From contig OZ038378.1 in NCBI GenBank assembly GCA_964036045.1, forward strand, positions 162,200,576-162,264,575: a stretch of 64,000 nucleotides of DNA, read 5' to 3'. Source of the DNA: Eutreptiella sp. 'Long Island Sound 2002' (lineage: Eukaryota > Euglenozoa > Euglenophyceae > Eutreptiales > Eutreptiaceae). Shown one piece after another: positions 21,785 to 33,560 of the stretch. The notes beneath the pieces are model-generated. The model worked only from the letters and a program-made list of their open reading frames with translations. It was not told the DNA's origin and searched no databases. The position numbers and the translations under genes were made by a program. The first letter of the stretch is position 1; every line of letters starts with the position of its first letter.

Positions 21785-24220
21785 ACTGATCAAAACCCCC
21801 CGCCCGAACTTTTGGCCGCAGCGCATGGTACGCAGGCCCAGAGACTTCAGGCGCCAAGCAGCGCGGCGGGTAAAGCAGCACACATCACCAGCACCACGAT
21901 GCCCTTCGGCGTGTGTGTGCTCGGTGCTCTTGTCGAGTGTAGGCGTCGTTTAAAGTGCTGGGCGCTGTTGCAAAAGGGGTGAGCGGGTTGGGACCGGCTA
22001 GCGCCGGCTCCCTGGGACCCCTGCTGCTGTTGGGAGCGAGATGATCCAGGGAACTCTAACGGAGACCCCGACCCCCCACACCCCCAATAACTGGACAACG
22101 CCCCTCGTAAGCCCACCCCCCCACCCATCCCAACACACAGACCACCACCTCATGACACACTGGGGTGGCCGCTGAGGGTGGCACCGATACCGGCGTGCAA
22201 TTGCACCCGCTGGCCCCTGCCACCCCCATCCCCCCCCAAATGGAGCTACAGTCTACAGGGACTGAGTCGCCTACCCGCATGTCGGTGCACATGCGCGGCA
22301 CAGCCCCACCCAATCGTTCACCCATTCCCATGATGAGGGCATGCCATAGGCCCAAGGGGCCATGGCAAGCACCGCTACCAACCGCCTCCAAACAGACACG
22401 TCCCAATGACCACCCGCCAGGGAAAAGCGCTTTGACGCTGTGCAGGAGCAATACAGAACCCTTCCAGGGCGCCGCCGATGCACCACCGGGTGCGTGACAA
22501 CCCCCCGTTGAGGCTCGGGTACAATGGTATTTGGCCACGTGAGCCGGAGGCACACAGCAGTCTAAAGGGTTAGAACCCCCAAAACAGAACTACAATACCC
22601 CAAGATACGTCCTTTGGGCGTTCCACGATGGCTCACGATGGGGGGTATTCCTCCACTTCGATCCTGTCGCTTTGGATTTGATACCACGTCGTGGACGATC
22701 CTCTGCGGTCTCCGGTGATTGGCAAGGGGCCGGAGACCTTCGCGTCTGATTCGGGTAGCGGGGGCACGCGGGCCCAGGGTTCAGCCGGGGGGGCACAAGG
22801 GTTGGGTCTCGGGACCGCAAGGGGACGGCCTGCCGCTCAGGCCAAGAGCCGCGAAGGGGGCGTGTCACAAGCCCATATCGGCTCCAAGGAGACGTTTGGA
22901 TTTTCCCAGGCCAAGATTTTCAGTTGAAGCTCGGGATCCCTCGGGATCTGGCCGCTGCTTCACAACCGGGATGCCGTGTCATGGCCCTGGCTGAAGAAGC
23001 TGTATTATGGCCTCAGTTTTCTTCGATGGATGACCGGCCTGATTTTTCTGATGATCCGCTGCGTGACGGTTTACCCCCCGTGATACGACATGCCAATCTG
23101 ACCGCCAGCCACGCAAAGCAGGTCAGACTCAAGAAACCCCCTTCCAACGGGTACTGCCACCCCTTCACCCTACAAAATCTGGTGATCGCCGGCCATGTCC
23201 CCCGACACATGGATGGGATGCCCCCAGGGCCATGATCCGTGAGAACATGATCCGTTCGTTTAAAACCCAGAGGTCAACGCGAGGGAACTCTGGTGTTCCG
23301 CCTTCGGGTTCTCTTGGCAATGGGGGTGTATGCATTGCCTGAACTGGAGTCTCGCGGCTGCAGCAGCTTGCGGCGCTTCTGAGAGACGCGTTGTGATGCA
23401 GGTGGGAGTGCTGCAGGGAAGGGGAGGCATGGGTATGGGGGCGTATGAGGGGTGCGGGGCCATGGGGGGTGCAGGTGAATCGGGAGGGGGGAGTGAATGG
23501 GGTCGACAACAGGTGGTTCAACCCGCATGGACGCCCTGCCGGCCCAGGGGACTGTCCGGGTCTGAGCGTCTGTTTGGGCGATTCTGTGGCGTGGAGAACA
23601 CAAAAAGTGGGGGTTGCGGGTGGGCTCAGTGCCCCACATACAGCCCGGTCTTGTTTCGGGGCTGTTTCGGGGCATGTCAGGGAGCGAGCAGCCGAGAACG
23701 GCGTTTTTATCACGGGCAAGGGGTGGCACTTCCTGACGGTCAGCTTCTTTAATTCGCTGGGGGGCCATTTTGGGTGAAACACGGCTGTTTTTGGCACATA
23801 ACCGCGACCCGGGGCCAGTGCCGCAGGGCACAACCGTTTCGTTCAACTGTCACTGTCGCGGACCGCGAAATTGAATTGTCGCTGTCACTGTCGCTGTCAC
23901 TGTCGCTGTCGCTGTCACAATTCCTGTCACTATCACCATCACTTTGACTGTCATTGTTCGTGCCATGCTCATTGCGTCACTGACAGCACAGCTCAGTCTC
24001 CCAAGCTACCAATCAATATCGCCAACTTAAGCAAAGAAAGTCCCAACAGGCATGAGGCATGGGCCATTTTGGCCATGGCTTTCTTCGTTGCTGTGTTTGT
24101 GTCTATGGGAAGGTTGGATGAGGTACGTGTTCTTGGTTAGGGCCTCTCAGAAGTGCATTATAAGTGCAATGCAAGTCGGGGTGGCGGGGCTCCACAAAAG
24201 CATTCTTTGGCAGACCTCCC
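21785..24220. other. No firm gene; GC-rich sequence
   Basis: Several frames longer than 100 codons on both strands are a consequence of GC-richness. A CTGTCGCTGTCA-type repeat lies at 23866-23960. If the minus-strand gene runs to 21.6 kb, this stretch is intronic. Confidence 0.4.
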
Positions 24221-24225
24221 CTCAC

Positions 24226-24354
24226 CTGCAACGCCACCATGGTGCACGGAGAGACATAAGCAAAATGGACCTTGTCCTTGTCAGCAGTGGGCGCGTAGCT
24301 GTCGGGATCAAATTTCACACAGGACGACGACAGCCGCTTTCTTGACTTGTCCGG
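24226..24354 (-). CDS. Exon, coiled-coil gene, basic C-terminal region
   Basis: Acceptor TCGTTGCAG and donor CAG/GTGAGG bound a 129-bp, phase-0 exon of 43 codons. It reads PDKSRKRLSSSCVKFDPDS and then YAPTADKDKVHFAYVSPC. The splice sites are among the clearest in the window and only this frame is open across both. It has no coiled coil. Membership in the same gene as the upstream exons rests on strand, phase and order. Confidence 0.6.
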
Positions 24355-24530
24355 CTGCAACGAACACGAGGCAAATCCTTTACATGCACAGCAACCTCCC
24401 CCATTGGGACCGACTAGCCCTGTCAGACCCAACCCCCTGGCTTGTACCCTCTGGTTTTGTGGGCGTGCAGCTCGAGGGTTGGGCTCTGCCCATCCGCTTG
24501 CACACGTATGCCCGGAGCAACGTTACACAC

Positions 24531-24615
24531 CTCGTCTCCGCCTGAGGGCGAGGGCATGCACTCGGCTGTTCGTGCCCTCCGAGCTTTGCCCTTGGACTTG
24601 CGAGTGATCACAACA
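24531..24615 (-). CDS. Exon candidate, basic and serine-rich
   Basis: TTTCCAGGTTCCAG precedes VVITRKSKGKARRARTAE, which runs on as CMPSPSGGDE to a GAG/GTGTGT donor. It ends in phase 0, compatible with the exon at 24226-24354. Its start would be phase 1 or 2 depending on which AG is used, so an upstream exon of matching phase is missing from this annotation. The KSKGKARRAR stretch could be a nuclear-localisation-type basic cluster. Confidence 0.4.
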
Positions 24616-25570
24616 CTGGAACCTGGAAAGCAGTGCATCAGGGAGATGGTCGGCTTGAAGCGCACCCATAAACAAGCAAGCAGGGAGCCCCCACCCCCGT
24701 CAAGTTTCCGCCCACCACTCACACAAACAGAAAACAGCCTCACAGCCCCCCCAGTCACGTTGCATGCACTCTCCCCTCCCACCACCGAAACACACCTCCT
24801 TCCCCTTTCTCTGCAGGACCTACGCAGACGACCAACGAACAGTCGAGCCGTTCCTCCAGCCACACTGATGGTCTCTAATCGACACTAACCCTCCCCTCCC
24901 ATCCAGCAAAGCTCTCTTTGCCTGCCCTCCTTGTCCTTCCCCATGCTTCTAATCCCTGCAGTGCACTACAAAAAAAAACCACCATCAGACAGAGGGAAAC
25001 CCAACACAGTGTTCGTCACCACCAACATCAGACTACTGCCTGCAGTGAGTCCACTGTTCTGCCACAGGGCAGCAGTTTACCCAGAAGTGCCTTCATGACA
25101 GACAGTAGCCCAACAGAGAGAACTACCTTTGCACGGGGCGTTGGGGGGGGGGGGGGTATAGTCCTGGCCCTACATGCCAGAAATAGGCCCAATGGACCCA
25201 ATCCCAATCCTTGACGTTGACAGCCAGCCCTGGATGTCACCCAGACCCCGAACGCCAGCCCAATTGAAGATGTCCTACTTGGAATCAGCACGACAAAAGG
25301 GATTCGTTGTTGTGGCTGGTATTCGATAACATTGCGATTTCGTTGATTCTGATACCCCCCAAACAACTTTTCACCACCTTCAGCACCAGATTGCATCGTG
25401 GTGGGTTGGCCTGGTCGCCAGCTAAACTCCAAGCCCTGCCTCGGTCGCATGACCATGCGGAGGGGTGGATGTCGGATGTGTGTCAGCATCACTTACAGGC
25501 CCATCGACGTCAGCTGCAGCCCGTCGCACGTGCTCAACAAACCCCATTGCCTCTAGAGAAGCGTAACCGC

Positions 25571-25572
<2 letters not shown>

Positions 25573-25602
<30 letters not shown>
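25573..25602. repeat. AC microsatellite
   Basis: Fifteen AC dinucleotides. Confidence 0.95.
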
Positions 25603-25605
<3 letters not shown>

Positions 25606-25915
25606 GGGAACCGCAAAACAAGAACAGAGCAAGAAAAGCGGTTGGAGAAACTCCTCAGGAGCTGCAGAGCAGCCCTGGACGTCTTCCGGTCTGTCAAAGA
25701 GTGCACAGCGCATGCGTTGCGTGCCCCTGCGCCCCGCAACGGGCCTCTCACACGTAGATGACGCAAAGCGACCAAATCAAAGCACCAGAACACAAGCAAA
25801 AGCAGGGCAGGCACTGGTCGGAGGTAGAATCTTCTCAGGCCGCTGACAGTCAAAGAAAAGTCATGACCATCGGCGACTAGGCGCCTTTAGACACTCAGAA
25901 AGACACACGCGCGCG

Positions 25916-25916
<1 letters not shown>

Positions 25917-25960
<44 letters not shown>
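25917..25960. repeat. AG microsatellite
   Basis: About 22 AG dinucleotides, preceded by GCGCGCG. It lies just downstream of the exon candidate at 25977-26027. Confidence 0.95.
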
Positions 25961-25962
<2 letters not shown>

Positions 25963-25976
25963 CTCCCACAATCCAC

Positions 25977-26027
25977 CTGATGTTCTGGATGATGATCTGG
26001 ACAAACGGGAATTTCTGCCTTCAGCTG
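25977..26027 (-). CDS. Exon candidate, 17 codons, phase 0
   Basis: TTCTCTCGATCCAG precedes CAGCTGAAG; the frame QLKAEIPVCPDHHPEHQ ends CAG/GTGGAT. Length (51 bp) and phase fit the other exons. The sequence itself is not distinctive. Confidence 0.35.
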
Positions 26028-26200
26028 CTGGATCGAGAGAACCCCGAGCGCCACAAGCGGGTGCGTCTGTCGGGTGCACGACGTCAGCCCCGGCTTCCGA
26101 TTCTGCCCAAAGGCTCAGGCGATTTTGCTCCTGAAAAACAGGGTTACAGCCACAGGATCCCCTATGCCTACGGCTGCTGGCCATGTGTCAGGCACTGCAC

Positions 26201-26254
26201 CCCATACTGCCACTCAATAATATCCTCCACACCGGTGAGGGACGGTTCACCACC
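26201..26254 (-). CDS. Exon candidate, 18 codons, phase 0
   Basis: A strong acceptor (TTCTTCTGCTCGTTGATTTCCAG, 26255 onward) is followed by GGEPSLTGVEDIIEWQYG and a GGG/GTGCAG donor. The donor is weak. Included because strand and phase match neighbouring exons. Confidence 0.35.
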
Positions 26255-27123
26255 CTGGAAATCAACGAGCAGAAGAAATGCTGCGACTCCTTCCTCCCCC
26301 CCCCCGGCCAAAAAAAAAAGCCAATCTGCACAAAAGTGCCAGCCACCGCTGTAGGAGATCAAACAGGGTGCTCTCTCGCCGTCTTGGCAACAGGTAAACT
26401 GCTGCCAGGGGAGCGGAGGTCCATGGGGCAGCAATCACACAAGGGTGGCATTATTGGACTACTGCTGCTTCCCGATAACACATAACTATTTATGTCCAAA
26501 GGATGCCAAGCTGAGGTGAGTGACAATACATCCCCCCCCCCCACCACCAACCGGCAACCGGCACCAATCGGCAAACCCAGCATGGACTCGGAGTGTGCAC
26601 CTGGATGCACCTGGTCAACGGCACGGGCAACAGCCCGTCTCCGGGACAGCCGACCCCGGAGTAGTCAAACAGGACAAGCCATCCAGGGGCTCCGTTGACA
26701 CCACCAAAACACGTTCGGACCCACGGAGGGTCAGAATGAGCAGTGGCGAGAGGCCAATAGGCGCCGCCAAAGGCAAACAATCAGATACCGAGGCCTTGTG
26801 CCATACCCCCCCACACCACCAAAGAAATATTGACCCCGTGCCTGTCCCTCCTGCAATCTCTGAGAAACCCAAAGCTTTGCTTACCCACTGGGGAGGGGGC
26901 CAGGGCATTGGTTTGCCGTGCACCCCACCCTCCCACAATGCCCCAACTTCCCACAGTGGGGCACAAATTGAATGACAGGTTGCAGCCGAGGGCTGTGGAG
27001 GTTTGTGGGGGGCTGTGGAGGGTCGCCGACGGTTGTGCAGCTGTTGAAGGTTGTGGAGGGTTGTGGAGGGTTTTTCGGAGCTGTGGGGGTTTGAGGAGGG
27101 TGCTTGACGGATGTCAGCCACAC

Positions 27124-27540
27124 CTGCTCGCTCCGCAGCTCCTCAACCTCCAGCACCAACTGCTCATTGCTGGCCTTCAGCACCGCACATTCCGTCTGAA
27201 CCCCCGCCAATGCGTCCTGGTACTGCTTGGCAAACTGCCGCAGGCCAGCCAGCTCGTCCTTCAGGCGGCCGTCCAGGCGTGACACCTTCTCCAGCTCCCT
27301 CTTGTGCTGCTCGATGAGCCCCTGCTGGGTTTCGATGGTCCTGCTATTCTGCACGTTGGTGTCTCTGAGGCTGCTGATGGTCTTGGCGTGGTTCTTGTGG
27401 ATCTCCTCCTCCGCCTCCAGCGCTTCTTCCAGCTGCTGCACCTGCTGTCTCAGATGTCGGACCGCCTTCTCTTGCTCCTGCAGTTCGGTTTGGTGTTGCT
27501 GGTGGTCACATTCCTCCTCTTGCAATCTGTTTTCGAGCTC
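27124..27540 (-). CDS. Coiled-coil exon, 139 codons
   Basis: This is the best-supported exon of the window. Acceptor CGTTCCTCAAAG and donor GAGCAG/GTGTGG enclose 417 bp, exactly 139 codons in phase 0. The product starts ELENRLQEEECDHQQHQTEL and continues as an uninterrupted heptad-patterned coiled coil (for example LRQQVQQLEEALEAEEEI and LKASNEQLVLEVEELRSEQ), rich in Gln, Glu, Leu and Lys with no proline. Long rods of this kind occur in rootletin, centrosomal, golgin and myosin-tail proteins; coiled-coil composition alone cannot choose among these. The intron on its 5' side (27541-28210) contains a CCCACATC satellite. Confidence 0.82.
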
Positions 27541-27584
27541 CTTTGAGGAACGATCAGAAAATCGATGGTGCAACAAATCGTACC

Positions 27585-28030
27585 CACACCCCATACCCCA
27601 CATCCACACCCATACCCCACACTCCACATCCCACATCCTACACGCAAAATCACACATCACACACCCCACATGCCGCATCATCCCGCATCATCCCACATCA
27701 TCCCATATCATCCCATATCTTACACTCCACATTGCATATCTCGGGTCCCACATCCCACATCCCACACCCCACATCCCACACATCACATTCCACATTTTAC
27801 CCCCCCATCCCACACGGCCACACACCACATGCCACACTCCACCTCCACATCCCACACACCAAGTCCCACACCCCATATGCCGCACCCCACATTCCACACC
27901 CCACCCCTACATCCCAGGACTCACATCCCACGACCCACATCCCACAACCCACATCCCACACTCTACATCCCACACACCACACTCCCCTGCCCCCACATCC
28001 CACACACCGCATTCCGCACCCCCACACCAA
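27585..28030. repeat. CCCACATC/CCACACC satellite in an intron
   Basis: Irregular tandem units of 7-11 bp such as CATCCCACAC and ATCATCCC extend for about 450 bp between the exons at 27540 and 28211. Frames reading HIPHPTSHT are artefacts. The minus strand is GT-rich and starts about 45 bases 5' of the acceptor. Confidence 0.9.
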
Positions 28031-28210
28031 AACGTTGCAGCTGCAAAGCACAAGCCCAAACCCAGGCTAGCATGCCCCACACATCCTGCCCCCGTGAGCC
28101 CACGTGCCCGGGGAGGGTTAGCCATACAATACGGGCCATTCTGCACCCTTTTTGGGAGCGTGTGCAGCAAAGCACTGTGCCCCCGGCAGTGCTCATAGCA
28201 GAAGGGGTAC

Positions 28211-28273
28211 CTTGATCCGCAGTGTGCACTCATGCACTTCAGCATCACCCTTGCTTTTGTCCCCTTGCAGCAC
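28211..28273 (-). CDS. Exon, coiled-coil gene, 21 codons
   Basis: CCCTGCTCTGCTGCAG precedes VLQGDKSKGDAEVHECTLRI and K, then AAG/GTACCC. The exon is 63 bp in phase 0. An overlapping frame across the same bases has a run of cysteines (ALLCCRCCKGTKARV) but cannot be bounded in phase by the same splice sites. Confidence 0.5.
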
Positions 28274-28279
28274 CTGCAG

Positions 28280-29030
28280 CAGAGCAGGGCTTGTGAGTAA
28301 GGCTTGCTTTGGAACGTGCAATAGGAGGGAAAGTAAGGGAACCAGGTCTGTACCAACAATGACCTGAAAAAAGGTTGCCTCACAAACTTTGATCTCACTC
28401 CTCAGGAACGGACCGCTGGGGAGGGGGCACTTGAACTCGAGGGAAGGTGAGGTGGGACTCGCAAACACAGCACACCAAAAAGACTGAGTGGCAAATTCGG
28501 CCAGCTTCGAGATGGGGGGACCATTCAGTGCATTGGACACCCCCTGTATGAGGGTACCCCTCCACCCTGTGAGGATCTGAGATGGGATGGACCCCCCGTC
28601 AGAAAAAATTTCCAGGCACCCCAATGCTCGCACAGTTCTGTCAAGACATGTCAACTCCCCCACTGTTGTTGCGATCCAAAGGCTGGGGAGCTGCAATTCA
28701 AATCAAGCTGAAATGCGCATCAACCCGGGCAGGGATTTGGAAATATGGATTTGGTTGGACAAAATACCTACATTTCCTCGTCGAAATGGACTGCAGACTA
28801 CATTGAAACCACACCCATTTGTTGACTTCAAAACGCAAATTATATTTAACAATTTGGTTGAATGTTTTGTCACCCCATCCCATCTCACAACATTTTATCC
28901 CCTCCCTTGTAAGCCCCTTCCCCCTCATGTAAGCACCGCCCAGACACCATAATCAAGTTGTTATGGAGCAGCGAACAAATTTAGGTCATTCTTTGGTGGT
29001 AGTTGAAATACATATTTAACACGGGGGGGG
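28280..29030. other. Intron-like sequence, no further exon seen
   Basis: Frames on both strands are short and featureless. By position it belongs to the intron between the exons at 28211-28273 and 32331-32408. Confidence 0.4.
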
Positions 29031-29034
29031 ACCC

Positions 29035-29440
29035 CCCAAATCAGGGAGGAATCAAAATGTTTACATAACCCCTGCCATCTCGGGGGACCCCTAAGCGGGG
29101 AGGAGTGTCAAGGGCGACATGACCCCTACCATCCAAGGGTTTCCGGGATGGGCAGGAATCAACACGGCTACATAGCCTCTCCTATCCCAGGTCCCCAAGA
29201 TGAGGACCACACAACCCTGCCGTCTTGGAGTCCCCAAGATGGGAGCGAATCAGTGGCTGCATAACCCCTACTGTCAAGGGGTACGCTGAACATGGGGGAA
29301 TCAAAATGTCCACATAGCCCCCGCCTTCTCACGGAGCGGGAAGGAGCGTTTCAGGGAGGAATGCAAAGAGGTATATGACCCCTGCCGTTTCAGGGGCCCC
29401 AAGATGGGGAGGAATCGCAAGTGGCTGTACAACCCCTACA
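29035..29440. repeat. Dispersed ~57-60 bp repeat, cluster 3
   Basis: About seven diverged units built on CCCCAAGATGGGGAGGAATC and CATAACCCCTGCC. They lead into a G tract (29440-29454) and then the TTTTCGGCGGGG block. Confidence 0.8.
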
Positions 29441-29470
29441 GGGGGGGGGGGGGGATTTAGGCTGGGTATA

Positions 29471-29530
29471 TTTTCGGCGGGGGATATTTTCGGCGGGGAA
29501 AATTTCGGCAGGGGAAAATTTCGGCACCCC
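29471..29530. repeat. GGGGAAAATTTCGGC short tandem repeat
   Basis: Three to four units of about 17 bp (TTTTCGGCGGGG, then GGGGAAAATTTCGGC twice) immediately precede the left end of the double-tRNA element. An inverted match, GCCGAAATTTTCCCC, stands at 30381-30395 on the other side. Confidence 0.8.
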
Positions 29531-29553
29531 AAATTCTATTGCCTTCGGCAGTG

Positions 29554-30146
29554 CACCTCGAAGAGAGGCTGACAGTCAGCCAATCAGTCAGTTAGCCAGG
29601 CCAGCAGCCAGACAGAAAGAAACACACAGGTTGGGTTTTGTGTCAGTGGCAGACTCGGCTCCGAGCAGTGGGGAGTACATTTGCCCCTAGGGCAAGTAGT
29701 GGCCGAATGGCAATGCAGCTTACCGCAGTCTTTTTGGTCGGCGGATCGAACCCTAGTCGGGCGAACATGGCGGCGATGCAGGCGATGACAGTTGACCGTC
29801 CAGGATTCGAAACTGCCAACCCAAAAGTCTGCAGCCGGCTGCGTTACCATTCGACCGGGGTTTGTTGTAACAGCAACATGCCCCCCCACTGCTTGGAGCC
29901 TTCTGACCACAAACTTTTGACCCCCCACCCCACCCCCCACCCCCATCCCCCCCCCCCCCCCCCTCAAAAAATGATCTACAGTTTTAGGGGATAGAGGCCT
30001 CAGAATCAAAAAATCCATTGGGGGATTGTCTTATTGGGCAAAATAATGATTTTACAAGGGGTTGGACATCAAATATCATGACCCCAAAAAAGGGGGGTAT
30101 ACGACGCCCGCACTTGCGCTTGATCTAACAACCTCTCTTCGAGGTG
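29554..30146. mobile_element. Double-tRNA element with TIRs, copy 2
   Basis: Bounded by CACCTCGAAGAGAGGCTG at 29554-29571 and CAACCTCTCTTCGAGGTG at 30129-30146. The tRNA-like promoters are at 29700-29753 (plus; boxes TGGCCGAATGG and GGATCGAACCC) and 29803-29858 (minus; boxes CGGTCGAATGG and GTTTCGAATCC). The C-tract and the block ending AATAATGATTTTACAAGGGG match copy 1. Divergence from copy 1 is clear, so the family is not freshly amplified. By position it sits in an intron of the coiled-coil gene. Confidence 0.82.
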
Positions 30147-30149
30147 ATT

Positions 30150-32320
30150 TTGGTGCCTTGGAGACAGTTGCGGGAAATTTCGGCACACCCAAATTCTGCG
30201 GAACAATACATGCCAAATCAGCAAGGCGGTCGGCTCTCCATATTGAGGGGGGTACTAACTCGAGGAAAGGGTCCAGTTTCCTCAAGTCCACACAATTCCC
30301 CACATGGCGAGTAGTGCCCAAATTACTGGCCCTAGTCGCGCAAAATATTTCACGGGGAAAACCTCGGCACCAATCTGAAAGCCGAAATTTTCCCCACGAA
30401 ATTGTCCCCTGCCAAAAGCCCCCCCCCCCCCCCCCCCACTGTCCCCTTTGAGGGTCTCCAAAGCAGGGAGGAACGTCAAGGGCAAATACCCCTAATAATA
30501 ATACCGAGGTCCCCAGGATAGGACGGATCAGAAATGGCTGCATACCCTTACAGTCCTGGGTCCCCACAGCGGGAAGGAATGTAACCCCTGCATAACCCCT
30601 GCCGTCTAGGGGTCCCAGAAAGGGGAGGAAATAGACGTGGCTGCATGACCTCTGCCATCTTGGGGTCTTTAAGGCCGGGAGGAATGTAGAGGGTGCGCAG
30701 GTCCTCCAGATGGGAAGGAATCAAGAATTGGCTACACAACACCTGCCGTCTCGGGATCCTGGGTCTCGGGGCTCAAAAATTTTGTCACCACAAACATTAT
30801 TTGTAAAAGGGAGGGCTTTGTGTCGCCAAATGCCCTTAAACCCCTCCCACGGAGCTTTTTTTTGGCGGGGGGGGGGGTCCAAACCAAGTCACGATAAATG
30901 ATTTCTTCGCCATTCCCCCTCCCCTCTTTATAAAACCATGGGGAACAATGAGGCTTGCCTAGTGGTGGCCATGAGCACCCCAAAAAAAGGACTGTTTGCA
31001 GACCATCATCGTGAGGAGCATTTCCCTACGAGGTGGGTGTGCGAAACGTAATTAAATGGCAATGTTTGGGCGACCCCCCAATGAGCCCAGGACGGTTGGC
31101 CCAAGGTTTGATCAAGATTTGCTGGCACTACAGGCACATGCAAGCTCGTGGGCCGCCATCGCACCCATTAGGCCTCCTACCACAAAAAATAGAATGTTTC
31201 AGCAACCACTTCTTGCACCCCCCTTCAGCCTCTTGCCTCCCAAGCGCATCTAGGAATGTCCCTCGGTAACCCTCGCACCCAAGCGGACTAGAGCACACAG
31301 CGAACCAAAAAATGCTTGAAGGCAAAAGAACACGTTTTGTTTCCTCAAACCCTGCCTCGGACTGGCTGTAGCCTCTTGAAACCCCAGACATTCCGGCTTG
31401 CACTGAAAACAGGGTTGAAATGCAATGGCTGCGAAATCAACAATGAGGGTGACAAAATCCAACTTCCCAGACTGCAGTTGTTTTATGAACAATGGTGACC
31501 ACGTACAGTGATTGCAAAACACTTTTTATTTTGTGCTTTTGGGCGGGTGTGACCCTTCAGCTTCAGGGTGGGAGGGGGTGCTATGGCTTGACCTTGGGTC
31601 CTCCGTGTTCAGCCTCATGAGGTCACTGGGTGCGGACTGGCAGATCACACTGCAACTCCAACCTGCCCGAACCACTGCACCTTCAAGAGTTCGTTGTGCT
31701 GCTCCCACGTGCTTGCCTCCCCATATCATGAGCCCACAAAGCCCTGTGTTGTGCTGGAGTGTGGCAGGGCTGATGGTGGTGGGTGGGGGGGGAGCAGCCC
31801 ATCGTGACGCCCCCCCTCCAATCTGATAATGGGGGAATGTTTTCCAATTCACATCAACCCTGCACCCTCGGACGTCAGTCTTCCCCCCGACCTCAGCTGC
31901 AGCACACCCCTACACCCCTCTTGCCCGCAACCAACCCTTTCCACACACCCCTCGCCCTCAACCAACGGCCCCCAACCAACCCCTTTGCCCGCGCTCCTCC
32001 TGTCCTCAATCTAACCAAGTGCTTGAATTCGGGGTGTCACCCCTGATCAAAATCTTTATTCTGTCCAACTGCAGCATCCTCCAATGATCTCATGGTCGAA
32101 GGTTCCCCATACCCCCTGCACCGAGAACCCATTTTTGAAGGGGCTGGGGGTGGGGGTGGGGGTGGGGGTGGGGGGGGCTCATATAAAACTTGGCCTTTTG
32201 CGGTCATTATGCTTCAATCCAGACCCAAGTCCGGTTCAACTTTTAGCTTTTACATGACCCCTGCCCAATTACACTGCACGCACTGGAGCACAGGGCGTGG
32301 CGCATCCCCCTCACAGCGCC
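30150..32320. other. Intron-like stretch with repeats, no exon seen
   Basis: Carries 60-mer units at 30480-30770, a C tract at 30419-30439, a T/G tract near 30857-30878 and a GGGGGT repeat at 32142-32177. No frame has recognisable domains. Confidence 0.45.
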
Positions 32321-32330
32321 AAACACACAC

Positions 32331-32408
32331 CTTGAGTCGGCATTCCAGAGCAGCATTGGCCTTGTTTAGAGAGACCACTTCGTTTTCCAGGGAAATAATT
32401 TGCTTGGA
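32331..32408 (-). CDS. Coiled-coil exon, 26 codons
   Basis: GCGCCAACAG precedes SKQIISLENEVVSLNKANAA, then LECRLK and AAG/GTGTGT. The exon is 78 bp in phase 0. Heptad spacing of I, L, V and L continues the coiled-coil theme and links it to the 139-codon exon. An alternative AG 10 bp upstream would break the phase. Confidence 0.65.
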
Positions 32409-32688
32409 CTGTTGGCGCCTGCAGCCGCACGAAGACACGAGGCAGAGCTGGCCAGCACTCACAGCCCCGCGTGCCCGCACCAGGCGCGGCAGGTGTGTGT
32501 GGGGGAGGGGAACCCGCACCGGGATATGACGGGTGCAGATGGATGCCCTCCTTTGGGAGGAGCATCGGAGGAGGAGGTTCGGGCTTTTGCATACATCACT
32601 GCGCTGTTGTTGAACAAAGGGAACGTCCCAAACAAACCCAAAGGCGAGCAATGTGCAGCACCCGTTCAGCTTTGCAACACTGTGGAGA

Positions 32689-32748
32689 GAGACAGACAGA
32701 CAGACAGAGAGAGAGAGAGTGTGTGTGTGTGTGTGTGTGCGAGAGAGA
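32689..32748. repeat. GACA/GA/GT compound microsatellite
   Basis: GACAGACAGACAGACAGAGA passes into GAGAGAG, then GTGTGTGTGTG and GAGAGAG. Confidence 0.93.
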
Positions 32749-33560
32749 CCGCCACGTGGCCCGTGCAATTGCGATCAAGCTCTGTTCCTGCGGCAGTACC
32801 GTGTGCACAGGGACGGGGTGCCACGGAACAGGACATCGGGGGGCACACCAACAAATCTCACAACTTCACTCGGGGGGTGGCAGGGCGGGTGGTTGTCTGG
32901 CCCTCCTGACCTGATGGCGCAGTGTGCGGCAGGGGCCCTCCGCTCTCAGGCCCCATACGGGGCACAGAGCCTGAGAATGGGGCGTTCCCTAAAAAGGAGG
33001 CATGAAAACTCGGCCAACATATCTGGATGACCGCCACGATGAGACAGAGAGTCAACGGAGGCTCGGTACCAGGGATGCATTAGAAGGGAAGGGATCTCAG
33101 GGGCCGCCGCGGAGGCGGTTAGACGGGTGGTTGCAGGAGGGTGCCAAAGCGGTTGGGGGCGGTTACTGTCGGTTGCACATGTCATTGAGGCTGGCACTTG
33201 CCATCAGGGGGACAGTGGCTGGGCATAGGCTGGGCATAGGCTGGGTACCTCCCCCCGCTTCCAATGCATCCCTGCTCAGTACCAGTGTTTGGCACCGCTG
33301 CCGATTCATGCAGCCCCCAACGCCCTGTTCCCCGACCGGTGCCCGCGGGCTTCACGCGCCGCATGTCTCAGACCGGCGCGGCCTGCGGGGCACTCGCCAG
33401 GGGTCCGGATCACCAAGTGTTACCCAGCGGTGGTGCGCCGCTCGTGCCCCAGGACATCGCGGCATGCGGAGAGGTCGGACACGGAGCGCCTGTTTGGGGA
33501 GGGGGGGGTCAGGGTCGGCCCGCCCCACCCCCTTTGCGCCCCCCCCCCTTCCGTCGCAAC

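Noticed and set aside
22056-22553. 165-codon minus-strand protein
   Set aside because: GC-rich region open in several frames on both strands; no domain and no splice support.
27565-28215. Histidine/proline/threonine-rich protein
   Set aside because: Translation of the CCCACATC satellite; open in three frames.
28193-28398. Zinc-finger-like exon (CCRCCKGTKA...CGSRYPFCYEHC)
   Set aside because: The competing frame fits the splice sites in phase 0. The Cys-rich reading needs read-through of the donor.
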